NCBI GenBank assembly: GCA_900312665.1
Contig: ONZQ02000018.1
Span: 458,264 to 522,263 of the forward strand
Direction of reading: 5' to 3'
Source of the DNA: Cephalotrichum gorgonifer
Taxonomy: Eukaryota; Ascomycota; Sordariomycetes; Microascales; Microascaceae
DNA length: 64,000 nucleotides
Shown here: piece after piece, positions 34,593 to 46,800 of the stretch
Layout of the letters: every line of letters begins with the position of its first letter
Numbering within the stretch: position 1 is the first letter of the stretch
Notes under the pieces: generated by a model
Seen by the model: the letters and a program-made list of their open reading frames with translations, nothing else
Told to the model about the DNA's origin: nothing
Database searches by the model: none
Made by a program: the position numbers and the translations under genes

Positions 34593-36336
34593 ATGTCCCA
34601 GGAGTACAAGCTCAAGGGCCTCACCTCGGTCTCGCTGCAACCAGGCGAGATGCAGGAGGTCGAGGTCGAGGGCGTCGAGGGGGGAAAGGTCCTGCTGGTC
34701 AACTCGGCCGGCTCGACGCAGGCCCTCGGCACGAAGTGCACACACTACGGCGCGCCCATGGTCAAGGGAGTATTGACCAAGTCGGGTCGGCTGACCTGTC
34801 CATGGCACGGAGGTATGTTAGCTGGCCACTTGAGTTCATGGGGATAGACCTGCTCTGCTCTCTCGACCGGAACCCCCATCATGTCACACTCCCGGCCTGC
34901 TAACTCTTCGCCTAGCCTGCTTTAGCGCGAAGACCGGCGACGTCGAGGACGCACCCGCCCTCGATGCCCTCCCAGTGTTCAAGGTATCGGAGCGCGACGG
35001 TGCCGTCTACATAACCGGCGACGAAGCCACTATCAAGTCCGGCAAGAGCAAGCCCAGCTTCCGATGCCGCGTCGCCTCGCGTTCCAAGCCGCAGGAGCAC
35101 AAGGTGGTGGTGGTCGGCGGCGGGTCTGGAGCGCTCGGTGTCGTCGAGGGCCTACGGGAGAACGGATACGATGGTGCCTTGGCCGTCATCTCGTCCGAGG
35201 GCTATCTCCCCGTCGACAGGCCGAAGCTCTCCAAGGCGCTGACGACGGACCCGGACAAGATCGCGTGGAGGGACGAGGGGTGGTATGAGAGCGCGGCGGT
35301 AGACATGATCGCTGACGAGGTGACGGGCGTGGACTTTGCCGGCCGCGTCGTGCACACGAAGGCTGGCCAGGACGTTTCCTATACGCGACTCGTCCTCGCC
35401 ACGGGTGGTACGCCGCGCCGGCTCCCGCTCGAGGGGTTCAAGGACCTGGAAAATATCTTTACGCTACGAACGGTGCACGACACCAGGGAGATTGTTGAAG
35501 CCATCGGGGACAAGGGCAAGAAGATCGTCGTCGTGGGCTCTTCCTTCATCGGAATGGAGGTCGCCAAGGCCACCAGCAGCGGCAACACTGTCTCCGTTGT
35601 GGGGATGGAGAAGGTCGCCATGGAGAGGGTGCTAGGCGAGCAGGTCGGCACGGTACTACAGAAGGGTATCGAGGCCCTGGGCGTCAAGTTCTACATGTCC
35701 GCCTCGGTCTCCAAGGCTGAGCCGTCGGCCTCGGACCCCTCCAAGGTCGGAGCTGTGCTCCTCAAGGACGGCACGCGACTGGAGGCCGACCTCGTCATCC
35801 TCGGCGTGGGCGTCGCACCCGCCACGGCGTACCTCCGGGACAACAAGGCCATGACGCTCGAGAAGGACGGGTCCGTGGCCGTGGACGAGAAGTTCGCCGT
35901 GCGGGGGCTGGAGAATGTATACGCCGTCGGCGATATCGCCACGTACCCCTACCACGGGCCGGGTGGCGGTGGGCGCCCCACTCGGATAGAGCACTGGAAC
36001 GTGGCGCAGAACGCCGGGCGGACTGTCTCGCGCGCCATCACGCACCCGGCGGAGCCGCACACGCCGTTCATCCCTGTCTTCTGGTCGGCGCTTTCGGCCC
36101 AGGTGCGGTACTGTGGGAACGGCTCGGTGGGGTGGGACGACGTGGTTGTGCAGGGGGACACTGGGGCGGGGAAGTTCGTGGCGTACTACTGCAGCGGCGA
36201 GACGGTGGTGGCCATGGTATCTATGGGGAGGGATCCAGCGATGGTGAAGTCCAGCGCGCTGATGCTGGAGGGTAAGATGCCGTCTAAGACGGAGCTGGCG
36301 GGGGGCCTGGACGTGTTGACAGTGGGCCTGAACTAA
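34593..36336 (+). CDS. AIFM3-like Rieske/FAD-NAD oxidoreductase
   Basis: Flavoprotein with an N-terminal Rieske [2Fe-2S] domain, the architecture of apoptosis-inducing factor-like AIFM3. Exons 34593-34812 and 34916-36336 (CTAAC branch), 546 aa. Rieske ligands are visible: C49 and H51 in CTHYGAP, C69 and H72 in CPWHGACF, the second completed by splicing. FAD Rossmann motif GGGSGALG at 141-148, NAD motif VVVGSSFIGME near 280, and the second FAD motif NVYAVGDIATY near 405. The C-terminal ~85 residues match the AIF/ferredoxin-reductase tail (FWSALSAQVRYCGNG). An in-frame ATG at 34425 would add 56 basic/hydroxylated residues resembling a mitochondrial presequence. Electron acceptor unknown. Confidence 0.93.
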
Positions 36337-37884
36337 ACGGGCCCGGGCTATAATAGGGGCTGTCCGTTGGGAATGTTGTCGGGTCCCGGGGGTGGGGGGA
36401 GGGACGGGTCTCAGTGTTAATTAAGACAATGATGACAAGGGAGCTTTTGTCTCTCTCGTATTACTAGGACTTGGTGATCCTCCCCTTCTCTCTCTTACGA
36501 CTCACTTGGAGGAGCTTGTTCCAGGGTGGCACCTATCCCGATGTCCCACCGAGACACAGCGTATTCCCTCGCTCAGGGTGGTAATGGCTAGTGGCTTGTA
36601 AACAAAGTCGGGTGCCTTTTGTTCGCGGAGTCAATTTCTGAGGTCTGGGCTTGATAGAGTACATAGTGAAGCAGGGAAGTAAGGGACCATTCGGCTGTGG
36701 CCGAGGACTGATAGCCTCGAGGGCGGGGAAGAGAGGATCTGAATTCACGTTGATCCGAGTTCATGCCCTGTCCCAGTCGAGACTCACTGGAGGCTACTCG
36801 TATGCGAACTTGGGGGGAACTTCATAGTCGACTGGTTGATTCACGATGGTGAGAAGCCCAAGAGCAAGGCATTGTCCGCATCCCCTATTATCCGACCCCT
36901 TAACACACTAGTACGTACTCGAGTCCAACGTCCGGACAAAAGAAGACACCTGCATACGCATGCAAACAAAAGAAAAGCAAGCACCACCAGGTGTTTACTG
37001 CTGCGAAGGTAGCGGGGGGGAGACGGCATAAGCTACTTGTAGAAGTACCAGTTGCCACGCGATTCAGTGGGAGCAGACGCTAACAAGTCTGGGGTACTTG
37101 TACCTTGGTGACGGCCCTCCGGCATCAGGACTTCTCTCTTCAGTTTTTGTTGTGGTGTGTGCCCGAAACAGCCATGGTTGGCTGAAACTGCCTGTTTGTG
37201 GCATGATGCCACTTACAATTTTTTTTTCCTCGGGGCTTTTTTTTCTCTTTCTTCTTTCTTCCTCCCCTTCCTGTTTTTAGGTTTTGCTTTCGGCTTTCTT
37301 CTTTAGCCCCCGTCTTTTTGTTGGGATATCCGCATTTTTCTCGGGGGATCCTCATGCTAATAAAAGATTATTCGTAGCGTACCTTTGCCATGTTCTGCCT
37401 GGCGGCTCGCGGCTCGCGGTGGGTTCGCGCTATTACGTCACCAACAGAACACGCCAACAGCATGAATGGTCACCGTAAACGCGACCTGCGAACTGTTTTC
37501 TTAATGAGTGCCTATCAAAATGCGCCCCGCTTTTCAACCTCCTCGTCCTCCCCAACCTCCACGCTTCGCTCCACATGATAGCATCTAGACTCCTATTCTT
37601 TTCACACCGCCTCAAGGCGAAAGCCTAACATGAACCTTTTCTCTCTCTCTTTCTCCACCTCTCCGATGAGATATTCCGTGACCCCTTAGATCCGCATAGT
37701 CCATCATCCCTAATCCCGGAGACCGACGACGCCACCTCCTCCTCGACTCGACGATCTCCCCCCTCCTCGATCTTACTAGAACTCGACATGTCACGATAAC
37801 ACCCCGCCCCCCCTCAAATCTGGAACAGCCTCACACGCAATATCTCAACTCCAGACTCGAAAAACAACAAAGAACAAGTCCAAC
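36337..37884. other. Intergenic upstream of coiled-coil gene
   Basis: 1.5 kb, no gene. T-rich stretch 37219-37262. GTACTTGTAC at 37095-37104 is one of the recurrent intergenic words. Confidence 0.5.
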
Positions 37885-40497
37885 ATGGACTCGGTGGTCC
37901 ACTTGCCGCCGGGCATCGTCCCCTCGTGCGACTCTCCGCCCCTCCGGTGCTGCTGCGGGAGTCCCGGTTGCGTCGTGCTGAGACACAACTGTGCGGTGCT
38001 CGAGGGGGTCGAGAAGGATGTCCACATGGCGGCGAAGCTGGGACAGGTATGTCTCTGCTTGTGTCTTTTGTTCCTGATTCCCGCTTCCGCCCCCTTCCCC
38101 CCCGTCCCGTCCCCTTTTTGCCTCGCTGCCAGGTTACTTTTCTCTGTTTCGGATTCGAGGCGTTTGTTACTGCCCCCCCTCTTGGCCGTTGTATTCTCCT
38201 TGTCTTTCTTCGATTCAAGTCCTTTCCCCGGGGGTGCTCCTAGGATGGGGTCTAAATAGGCGCTTGCCGCCGGGTCCTCTCTTTGTCCTGGCTTCGGTCT
38301 CTGCCCCCGTTACTGTGTTTACTCGCTCGCTTTGGCATTCTTGCGTTGGCCTTCTCAACCCCGTCTGTCGTTTATCATGGCACTCAGGACCTCCCCCACC
38401 ATGGCACACATAATGCCGCCCACCATGAAATATGCGAAGTCGCCTACTCTAGAGCATAAACCCTTTCCCACCATGGATCTCCCACTCTCGCCTAGCATGG
38501 AACACTCATTCGAACCCGCTATGGAACACACGACGACCTCTCGCGTGCCTCCCCCACTAACCTTCGCCCTCCAGGCCCTGCTCGTACGCCACGAGACTTA
38601 CATGGCCGACGCCACCCGCGACCGCGAGACCCTCACCGCCCGCATCGCCCACCTCGAGGCTGAGAACCTCCGGCTCGAGAACCTAAATGCCCAGACCATA
38701 TCCGAGAACCGGTCCCTCCTAGAGCAGCTGGAGACCCTCAACACAAGCACCGCGGAGTCTGACGCCCGCACCCGCGTCCTCGAGGCCAACCTCCAGGCCT
38801 CTCAGCAGGCCGTGCGGCGCCTGGAGATCGCCGCCTCCCGCGCCGCCGACATGGAGAGGCACATCTCCGGGCTAGAGGCGGAGCTCGAGGAGGCCCATGA
38901 GTCAATGTTCGCCACGGAGGAAGAAGCAAGGGGCGCCCTGAGGAGGTGGAGGGCTGCAGAGAGGACCGTCAGTGACCTGCAGGATCAGGTAGAAAAGATG
39001 GAGAAGGGGGCTCGAGAAGAGCGCGAGAGGCAGGCGGAGGTAATCGCGAGGATGGAGAGGCAGCGGGACCTCGAGAGGGAGCTCGGGGCTGCGGCAGGAC
39101 GGCTCAAGGGTGCGGCGGCTGCGAGGACCCTCGGCGCTGGTGGCGCGGGGGGCGACTCGGGCGCCGCTGTATCGGCCTTCCTGCGGGACCTACTCCAGGA
39201 CAACGCGAGCCTACAGCTCGGCATTGCAGAGCTGCGTGAGCTCCTCTCCAGTTCGAGGGAGGAGATCCACACGCTAAGGGAATGCCTTCGAGACCACCAG
39301 CCCGCCCACGACACTCCCCATGCGGACAGCTCCCCCTCCACACTTCGCGCCGAGCTACGCATCCCGCCGTCGCCCCCCGCCCGAGAAACACCTTCGCGCG
39401 AGGTCCACATCCACCACCACTACCACGCAGCCGCCAAACCCGAGGTCAAGAAGGCGAAGAAGAAGCGGCAGGGCGTGAACGCGGCGCTCTTCGCGCCCCT
39501 CCCCTCGACGCCTTCGGTGCTGAGCGACAAGGGACGACCCACGCTCCCACTCTCACCGTCTACCAGTCACACGACGGATTTTTACTCGGCCAAGGCGACG
39601 GAGTCCGAGGCGGGCCTCTCGTGCTGGTCGCCCATCCACGCAGGCTTCGAGTCGTCGCCTAGCTCGCCGAGGAGTAACCCTCGCGCTTCGGTGTTCGACC
39701 GGGGGCTCGAGTCCATGGAGCCGCTGTCGCCGTCCACGAGCGTAGATGTGCTGTCGCCTAGGTGGAGAGGGAAGAGGTCCGCGCCGGGGTTGGTGCCGGC
39801 GTCGCCGTCGCCATCAGTCTGCGCGGCGCTGGTGGACTCGTCCTCGGCAAAGGTAGGACTTCCAGACGAGCACGAACACTCGGACGCCGACGTCCGCCCG
39901 AGCCTCCGCCGGACCGTCTCCCACGAGTCGATCATCTCCCTCGGGGGCTTAGACATCCATACGCTCCACTCCCGGCCCAGCCAGCTCACCCTCCACCGGC
40001 TGGGCGGCGCGCAGGCCGTGCTGACGGACATCACGGCGCAGCCGACCATCTCGCGCTCGGGGCCCCGGGGCTCCTCGGTGCTGAGGGAGAGCCTCGCGTC
40101 GCTGCCCGGCTCCCCTTCCCCCGTGACGTCCCCGAGCCTCAGGTCGTCCTCGGCGCGCTGGTCGGGCTGGCGGCCGTGGCGGCTCTCGGACGGGCCGGGC
40201 CCTCGAGAGGACGACGCCTCGCAGGTGGCGGAGTCCGTCGTGGGTACCGATGCGTCCGGCGATGGGGCCTCGGTCCGCACGGGCGTGGTCACCAGCGAGG
40301 CTGGTGATGCGAAAGATAGGGACAAGGAGGCCGCGGCGCTCGCGCTCGCGCGCGACAGCCTCCGCGCGCCGGGGATAAATCAGCCCGGCGCGATCCCGGG
40401 GTTCAGCGAGTTCCTCGCGCAGGCGAAGAGGAGGGTGTCGAGCAGGGTGGTGCCGGAGGAGGTCGACCAGGAGGCGCTGGGGGATGCGTTTGAGTGA
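37885..40497 (+). CDS. Conserved fungal coiled-coil protein, 694 aa
   Basis: Exons 37885-38046 and 38575-40497, joined in phase 0 across a 528-nt intron with a CTAAC branch. The N-terminus has a Cys cluster (RCCCGSPGC, then HNC). A heptad-rich coiled coil follows (~65-260: HLEAENLRLENLNAQ, AERTVSDLQDQVEKMEK, REERERQAEVIARME), then DNASLQLGIAELRELL, a His-rich VHIHHHYH, a basic KKAKKKRQG, and a long Ser/Pro-rich disordered tail to ~690. I recognise the arrangement as a widely conserved Pezizomycotina protein without a firm name; a cytoskeletal or polarity scaffold role is only inferred. The intron has an unusual in-frame repeat, listed separately, that may give an alternative N-terminus. Confidence 0.85.
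38377..38544 (+). repeat. Seven-unit 24-bp tandem repeat with in-frame ATGs inside intron 1
   Basis: Units begin at 38377, 38401, 38425, 38449, 38473, 38497 and 38521, exactly 24 bases apart. Six begin with ATG and one with CTA; most are preceded by CCCACC or a close variant, giving a strong Kozak-like context. The frame stays open from before 38377 through the 3' splice site and is in phase with exon 2 of the coiled-coil gene. Each unit encodes eight residues of type (P-T)-M-E-H-x-x-x. Confidence 0.9.
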
Positions 40498-41211
40498 GGG
40501 GGGGTCTGCATCTCCCCCTTTCTCCTTCTCCCTCGCCCTCTCTTCGATACATGTAGTTTCCTTTCATCTTTTTTTGGGAAGGGGTGGTTCGTTTCATTCG
40601 TTTTCAACACTCGGGGTGTGGCTTGTTTTCCTTTGGATACCCAGTCGTTTATAACTCTCCTTGTCTCGTTTGGGTTTTGGGATATACGAATATGTATGGC
40701 GCTCTTGTTTCGTCCTTGTTTCTCTTGCCCCTTTTCTTCTTCGTAGCGTTTATCTCCCCAAGTTGTTCACTGCTTCTGTTCGTATCGTTGGTCTCAGGGG
40801 AGGGGTTTTTTCCCTTTGTGACAGTCACAGTCATTTATACATTCGCATTTGCATCAGCCCCCGGATGGGGATGGGACGGGACAGGATGGGATGGAGCATA
40901 TACCACTGCGGTTGGGGGAAGGAACTACATGCGCATTTTAATCTCCTTAGTTGATAATACTATCATACAAAGCATATCTATTTACGGATATTTCTCTTCT
41001 TCTGTGTGTGTCTCTTCCTCTCTCTCTCTCTCTCACCCGTCTGCTCGTCTGCTCGTCCACTCACTACCACGGCGACAACCACATCTACCCCCACCCAACC
41101 CCCCTTTCCCCCCACGACAACGGCGCAAACCTTCTACAACCACCTCAACCTACCAAACAGAGAACACGGATCAAGGGACAAAGACTCAAAAAAATAAAAG
41201 AAAAAATAAAC
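40498..41211. other. Intergenic, coiled-coil gene 3' end to tRNA
   Basis: 714 bp, T/C-rich, with a (TC)n run at about 41019-41034. No gene seen. Confidence 0.5.
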
Positions 41212-41308
41212 GGCCCTAGCCGGGATTTGAACCCGGGACCTGTCACAATCACGTGATCGTGAAAGGGAGTAACCCGAAGCGACAATCATACCACTAGACC
41301 ACCAGGGC
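41212..41308 (-). tRNA. tRNA-Pro(CGG) with a 25-nt intron
   Basis: Acceptor stem GCCCTGG pairs with CTAGGGC; the discriminator base is C. The D arm contains TGGTCTAGTGGTATGA, the usual fungal tRNA-Pro sequence and A box. The anticodon arm is GTCGC-TTCGGG, anticodon CGG at 41274-41276. The intron at 41248-41272 sits one base 3' of the anticodon as expected; after removal, GTCGC pairs with GTGAC (one G-U). The T arm CCGGG-TTCAAAT-CCCGG is perfect and serves as B box. Mature length is 72 nt plus CCA. The intron CCC can pair with the anticodon-side GGG, as in other intron-bearing tRNA-Pro. Confidence 0.95.
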
Positions 41309-42088
41309 GTCCTGTGTTGATGTGGAGGGGATAAGGTGCGCTTGTGTATGGGGAGTCCAGGCGCACACTGTGCTATGGCCTGGGAAACCGGAACTGAAGA
41401 TTAAGGGAGGTCCGGTCCAGGGCGGAGGAGCGCCGGGCCCGGCGGCTCGGAGTGGCCGGAGCTCCGACCGATGACTCGGGTGGCGCACGCACCCTTGGGG
41501 TTTCCTATACGTAAGGTCCCAAAGATAATCTCTTTGAGACCTCGGGTACATGACTCTCAGTTGATGCTTTTAGATATGCTTCTATACAAAGCTTTAAGAC
41601 AGAACTTCCTCGAATACGATTTGGTTCTTTGACTTATGATACCGACCCTTTCATATGGTGTTTATATGAGTCCCGAGGTCGATAACCCCGGTCGCTACTA
41701 AGCTTATAATTTAATACGTCCCTTGGGACGACGGTGGTATATGCATGTCGCCACAATCCTGGGACAGGATATCTCAACAGCCTATTTAATCGCCTTCAAG
41801 CCGCTCAATGAACTTGCTAGCTCTCCCAAGCGGGGGGGGCTCCTTCTGTTTCTTCTTCTTCTTGTGGCGCTTGCAGCAAGGTGTCTGACGGTATACTTTG
41901 AAAGAGGGAAAAGGGAATATTAGGCAGCAGGGTAGAATGGTACATATTTATATGCTGTTGGTGTTTGCTAACTGGTTGCGGTACATGTATTCTACGAACT
42001 CCTATCGACGGGAGATGCTCCTTCCAGTTCCACCTCATCCTTATTTCTCAGCATATGCTAACATGGTGATGCTGGGATCGCTCCTTCC
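41309..42088. other. Intergenic after tRNA, composition shift
   Basis: 780 bp. The first 200 bases are GC-rich; from about 41540 the sequence becomes markedly A/T-richer. No gene seen. Confidence 0.5.
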
Positions 42089-43017
42089 ATGATTATAGAG
42101 AAATCCCCTCTCCCCTTCCCCCAGCTTCTTCTTCAATCGTTGTCAAACCTTTCATCGGCCTCGCTCCATCAAGCTCGCTGCTCTGATTTGGCCCTCGTCA
42201 AATCACTTCGGAACAAGTCCAAGAAGGACAACACCAGCGCTCGTCGTTTACTTACATCCGTCAAGCCCTGCTACGGCAGCGAGTACCTGGGTCTGGGTAA
42301 ACAGGTTCAAGAATTTCTTGGGAACACCGATCGGTGAGAGGTTCGTGGTTGCCCTTCTGCAAACATTCTTCTGCAAATAAACGACATCACCCCCGCTGGC
42401 CTTTTTCAACGCCAGGACAGGCACCTACGCCCGACCAGATAATCGAATTCATGGTAGACATGCCGAGCCACATCAGCGCAAGGTCCGCAAGAAAAGGCAT
42501 CGCATCAATGCGCACTAGCTACAACGCAATTGCCTGTGTCACACGACGGTGTCAGTTTGAATTTGAAGGTTCAAATGGGAACGTCGACACTCGGACAGAG
42601 CGAGTCGAAGGGTAAGAACGAGGTCCAGAAGGACGAAATCCCACCCTTCCCCTCGCGAGGGAGCCGTTGCAGCAGCCACGCAAGTCGACCAATGCTGTCA
42701 CTGAGATGCGTGTTTATGAGGGCATCAACCACCGCAACCAGCGCAAGCGCCGAAAGCTTGCGAAGAAGCATCGTGCAGATGAACGTACACAATGGATAGC
42801 CGATAAGACTGCAGCGCAGGACGTGCCTATCTACAAGGACGACACCTCCAGCAACAGTGACGCCTCCAGCAACTACAACAACGACGACACTGACGCGGAC
42901 GGCGTTAAGGACGAAGACCCGTTTACGCTAGAGAATCCAGAGTTTGCCAACATGCTCACTACCGCCCCCGTTAGCCCCGGCAACATGCCAACGGACAGAG
43001 GCACATTCTGCACATAG
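42089..43017 (+). pseudogene. Possible decayed or unrecognised gene
   Basis: Three open segments read plausibly as one protein if two introns are removed: 42089-42296, 42416-42612 and ~42660-43017. The parts include LVKSLRNKSKKDN, TPDQIIEFMVDMPSHISAR, CQFEFEGSN and a basic KRRKLAKKHRADERTQW followed by an Asp/Ser/Asn-rich tail. The middle part recalls uncharacterised repeat-associated fungal proteins that are common in mobile or decaying DNA, but I cannot name the family. Base composition is less GC-rich and codon use less biased than in all other genes of the window. Introns are non-canonical in branch sites and one is only ~47 nt, so this may be a relic. Low confidence in every boundary. 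Confidence 0.3.
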
Positions 43018-43829
43018 CTATCAAAGGTCAACACACTCGCTCATCACTCCACCGGCACAGTTAGATGCAAGCAGGCCGAGGATGTGGTCGGAAGTACGGG
43101 CCTCCCCCAGCTAAGGAAGTCTGTCTGCCCAAACCAGACAAACGGTGCAAGATTGTCTTTTGTGTAAGGGGGGGTGGAGGGGGAAAGAAAAAAAGAGAGA
43201 GGGAGGGGGGATACAGTGGAGGTTCATCTGCATGGGCGTGCCAACTATGTGGTGTGTTTCTGTTTGTATGCATACCAAGTACGCGAGGGGTGCCCCCATG
43301 CTAGCTGAAGCATAGGCAGAAGACGAAGTCAATTCCCTAGAGGCAGCGATCGAATCTTTCTTTATTCTAGGGCATGTCAAGTCGGATGGGATGTTCTTTT
43401 CTCTCATTTTCCTGAGTTAGGCGTGGATGGGACAGATAGACATTCCATCTCAGTTACAAAAAGAGACGAATGTTCTTTTCTTCCACTCTCCTGTTTTTAC
43501 ACTATGTTAGGTCCCCTTCTGCTGAGCATGAGCTTCATTTCCTTCAGATATAGCTCACTACATGTAGCAACCAAAGATCCCACGTCCCAACAACAATAAA
43601 CAAGAATCAGAATGCAGGAAGCAGGAAGCAGGAAACAAGAAACCGAGAGGATATAATCATATTCATAGCCGCTCCCCTAATACAATGCCGTATTCTTTTT
43701 TCGCTATTCCCACAAGAAAACACAAGACCCAATCTTCTCAGAGCAAACAACCCGTTTCACCCCTTTCCACCCTATCCCCCAGTCTCCCGTAATCGTACAC
43801 CAATACTTCCATTACACCCACCCAGAACA
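43018..43829. other. Intergenic upstream of PRP24 stop
   Basis: 812 bp. GCAGGAA occurs three times in tandem near 43614-43634; a G/A-rich run lies at 43166-43210. No gene. Confidence 0.5.
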
Positions 43830-46800
43830 CTACGCATCCCCATTCTCACCCCCATTCTTACCCCCCTCCTTCGCCGAGGCGGCGCCCCCTCCGAGGAACA
43901 TAGCCTTAAAGTCCGCGTTCGACTTCTTCCCCCCCTCTCCGCCCCCGCCAGACGACGGATGCGGCCCCGCCCGGACGACCGGTCCCCCGAGCCCCCTCTT
44001 AGCAGCGCCCCTGCCCCCCTTCCCCCCCAGCACAGGCCTCCGGACGTTAACCGGCGCCAACCCCCCGAGGCCATTCCCATTTCCATTCCCCTTCCCCTTC
44101 ACCTTCACCTCCAACCTCTCTTTCCCCTTGCCCCCCTTGTCGTGGCCCTTCCCCTCGGCCTGCGTCCTCCCCATATACTTCGCTAGGTCCTCCATCCCCC
44201 CCGTCGTCAGCTCCACACCCTCCCACACCCGCCCGTTCAGCCCTAGCATTGCCCTCCCTGCCGTCGCCTCGTCCACAAAGGTCACCACCGCGGAGCCCTT
44301 CCTCGGCTGCAGGACGAGCTTCTCCACCCCGCCGATCGTCTTCGCTAGCTCCATAACGCGCGAGTCATTGACCGTGTCGGGAAGGTTCATGATGGCTACC
44401 TTCTTCCTGATCTCCGCAGAGTGGTCGTAGGTCGTCGGGGGTGACAGCGCAGGCATTGGCCCCACTTCCTGTTGCGCCATGACGGCCGCCGGCCCTGGCT
44501 CCACGTCCGGCATCGGCTCCTCCTCCGGCTGCGCGAGGACGGCGTCGATCGGCGGGAGGTGCACGCCCGCGGCGGGTGGTATCGGCGAGACGTACACGTC
44601 CCCGGGAGGCGGTGACGGCGCACCCCCTGCCTTTGGTGGCGGCACCCCCTCTCCTTCACCCGCCGCCGCTGACGGCGGCTGCTTCCCACCAGACGGCGCG
44701 TCCGGATTCACCACCTTCGCCACAACCTTGGCCCTCGGCAGAGCGAGTCCGACCGACAGTACCCGGCTCCTCAGCTTCGTGTTGTTCAGCTCCGCAACCG
44801 CCTCCGCCGCGTGCACTGGTTTCTCAAACTCCACAAACGCGTTGCTGAAGCCTCCTCCCTTCTCCTTATCCCTGCTATCCACCATGCTCACCCGCACCAC
44901 GGGCCCGTACTTACCAAACACGTCCCGTAGGTCCCCCTCCCTCAGCGTGCCGTCCAGGTTGGACACGTAGACCTCCCTCCTCTCGGACAGCGCGCCCTCG
45001 CGCTTCTTACGCCTCGATGGGTCCGAGTACTTCACTTCGAGCCTGAACTTCCCCTCCAGCGTCTTCCCGGCCATCCTCGTCGCCTTGGCGGCCGCCTCCC
45101 GGTCCCTGAACGAGATGTAGCAGAACCGCCGCCGCGTGTTGTACTTGAGGCTCGGCCACCGAATGCTCAGGATGTCGCCGCAGTCCTTGAACAGGTTGCG
45201 CATGTACTCCTCGTTCGCCGTCGGTGGGTAGTTCGTGACGAAGAGGGTGAGCCCGGCCCCGGACTCGACCCGGATCTGCGACTCCCCAAAGTACTTGTTG
45301 TCCCTAAACTTGACGCAGTCCTCGGCGTCCCCAATGTCTTCGAACTCGATGAGCGCCGTCGAGGACTCGGGGCCCTTAACGAGTGTCATGTTCTGGATGT
45401 GGCCAAAGTCCTTGAGGTACTTCTTGATCGCCGTCTGCGTCACGTCCGCGGGGAGATTCGTTATCAGCACGCTCGTGTGCTCCCTGTCCCTCTTCGGACC
45501 CCCCTCGTCCGTCTCGCCATTCTTGGGTTTCGGAGCATCGGGCACTTCGGAGGTGTCTTCTGAGGCTCTGGGCCTCTTACTCGCCGTCTCATCCTCGCCC
45601 TGCGTATCTGCCCGCTTTCGCTTGGTGCCCGACGGTGACTCGGGCGCCGCATGAGTTTCCGCTGCCGCTGCCGCCGCCGCTTCCGCTTTCGCAGTAGAAG
45701 CTTCCGCCTCTGCTTGTGCCTGTGCCTGGTACGCGTAGGCCTCCGCTGCCTCTGCCGCCTCTCTCTCCCTCCGCTTCGCAACGACGATGCGGATCTTGTG
45801 GATGTTATCCCTCGCACGCCGGATCATGTGGGGGGGGTCGTAGTCGTTGCAGTGTTGTAGATACACGCCGATCGCCCGCTCCGGCCAGTCGAGCGTCTTT
45901 CGGTAGACGGCATTCGCGAGCACGGCGGTAGCTTTGTCCGGCGATGCCGCCGTCCCAGACTTGCCCGAGGCCGACGGTTGGCCGGTCATGTAGAATATTT
46001 GCATCTCCCAGAGGTAGTACGCGCGCCAGAAGTCGTACTTGTCCGCGTACAACGGCTTCCGGGCGAGGAGCTCCCACCGGGCTCTCGCGCCTTCAATATC
46101 GCCCTTCTTCTCGGTGAGGTATTGGATGTAGATCCTCTCGAGGCGGAAGTCGGGGTCGCCTTGAAACTCGGAGCCGTACAGCCGGCTGCCGAGGACCTCG
46201 ACGGACTCGAGGGCCGCGGGCAGCCCGACATCGGCGACGTCGACGGCCTCTTCGGAGGCATTCGGGTTCATGGCGAAGCGCTTGAGGTAGCCGCACCAGG
46301 CGACGTACATGTCGAGCAGGCTCGCTAAGCCGTCCCTATAAAGTTGGGAGTTGTTCGTCGCAGCGTGCTTAACCTGCTCGATGTCGTCGAAGGACAGCGC
46401 GGCCTCCTCGGCGGCCAAGATGTAACGGGACCACAGCGGGCCGGACCACGGGCAGTGGGCGACGGCCTTTTGCAGGGGGGAGAGCAGATTGGAGACGGGC
46501 TGGGTCGGAGAGAGGTTGGACGATAGGTAGGCGATGAAGTCGAGCCACACAGAGTCGTCCTGAGCGAAGATACCGGCGAGAGCCCTGGAGAACAAGCTGC
46601 GGCATCGGGGTACGGCCGATGAGGACTCTTCCTTCTTACTCCGTGCGATCTCGAAGGTGAGGTACTCCCGCATTATCCTGCGCTCTTCCTCCACGTTCCC
46701 CTCTCGCGCGGCCTTTTGCAGGGGGAACTCGAAGCGCTGGCGGGCATCAACTACAGCCTTGGCCTCCTGGGCGTTCTGGGTGACCTCCTTCATGACGGTC

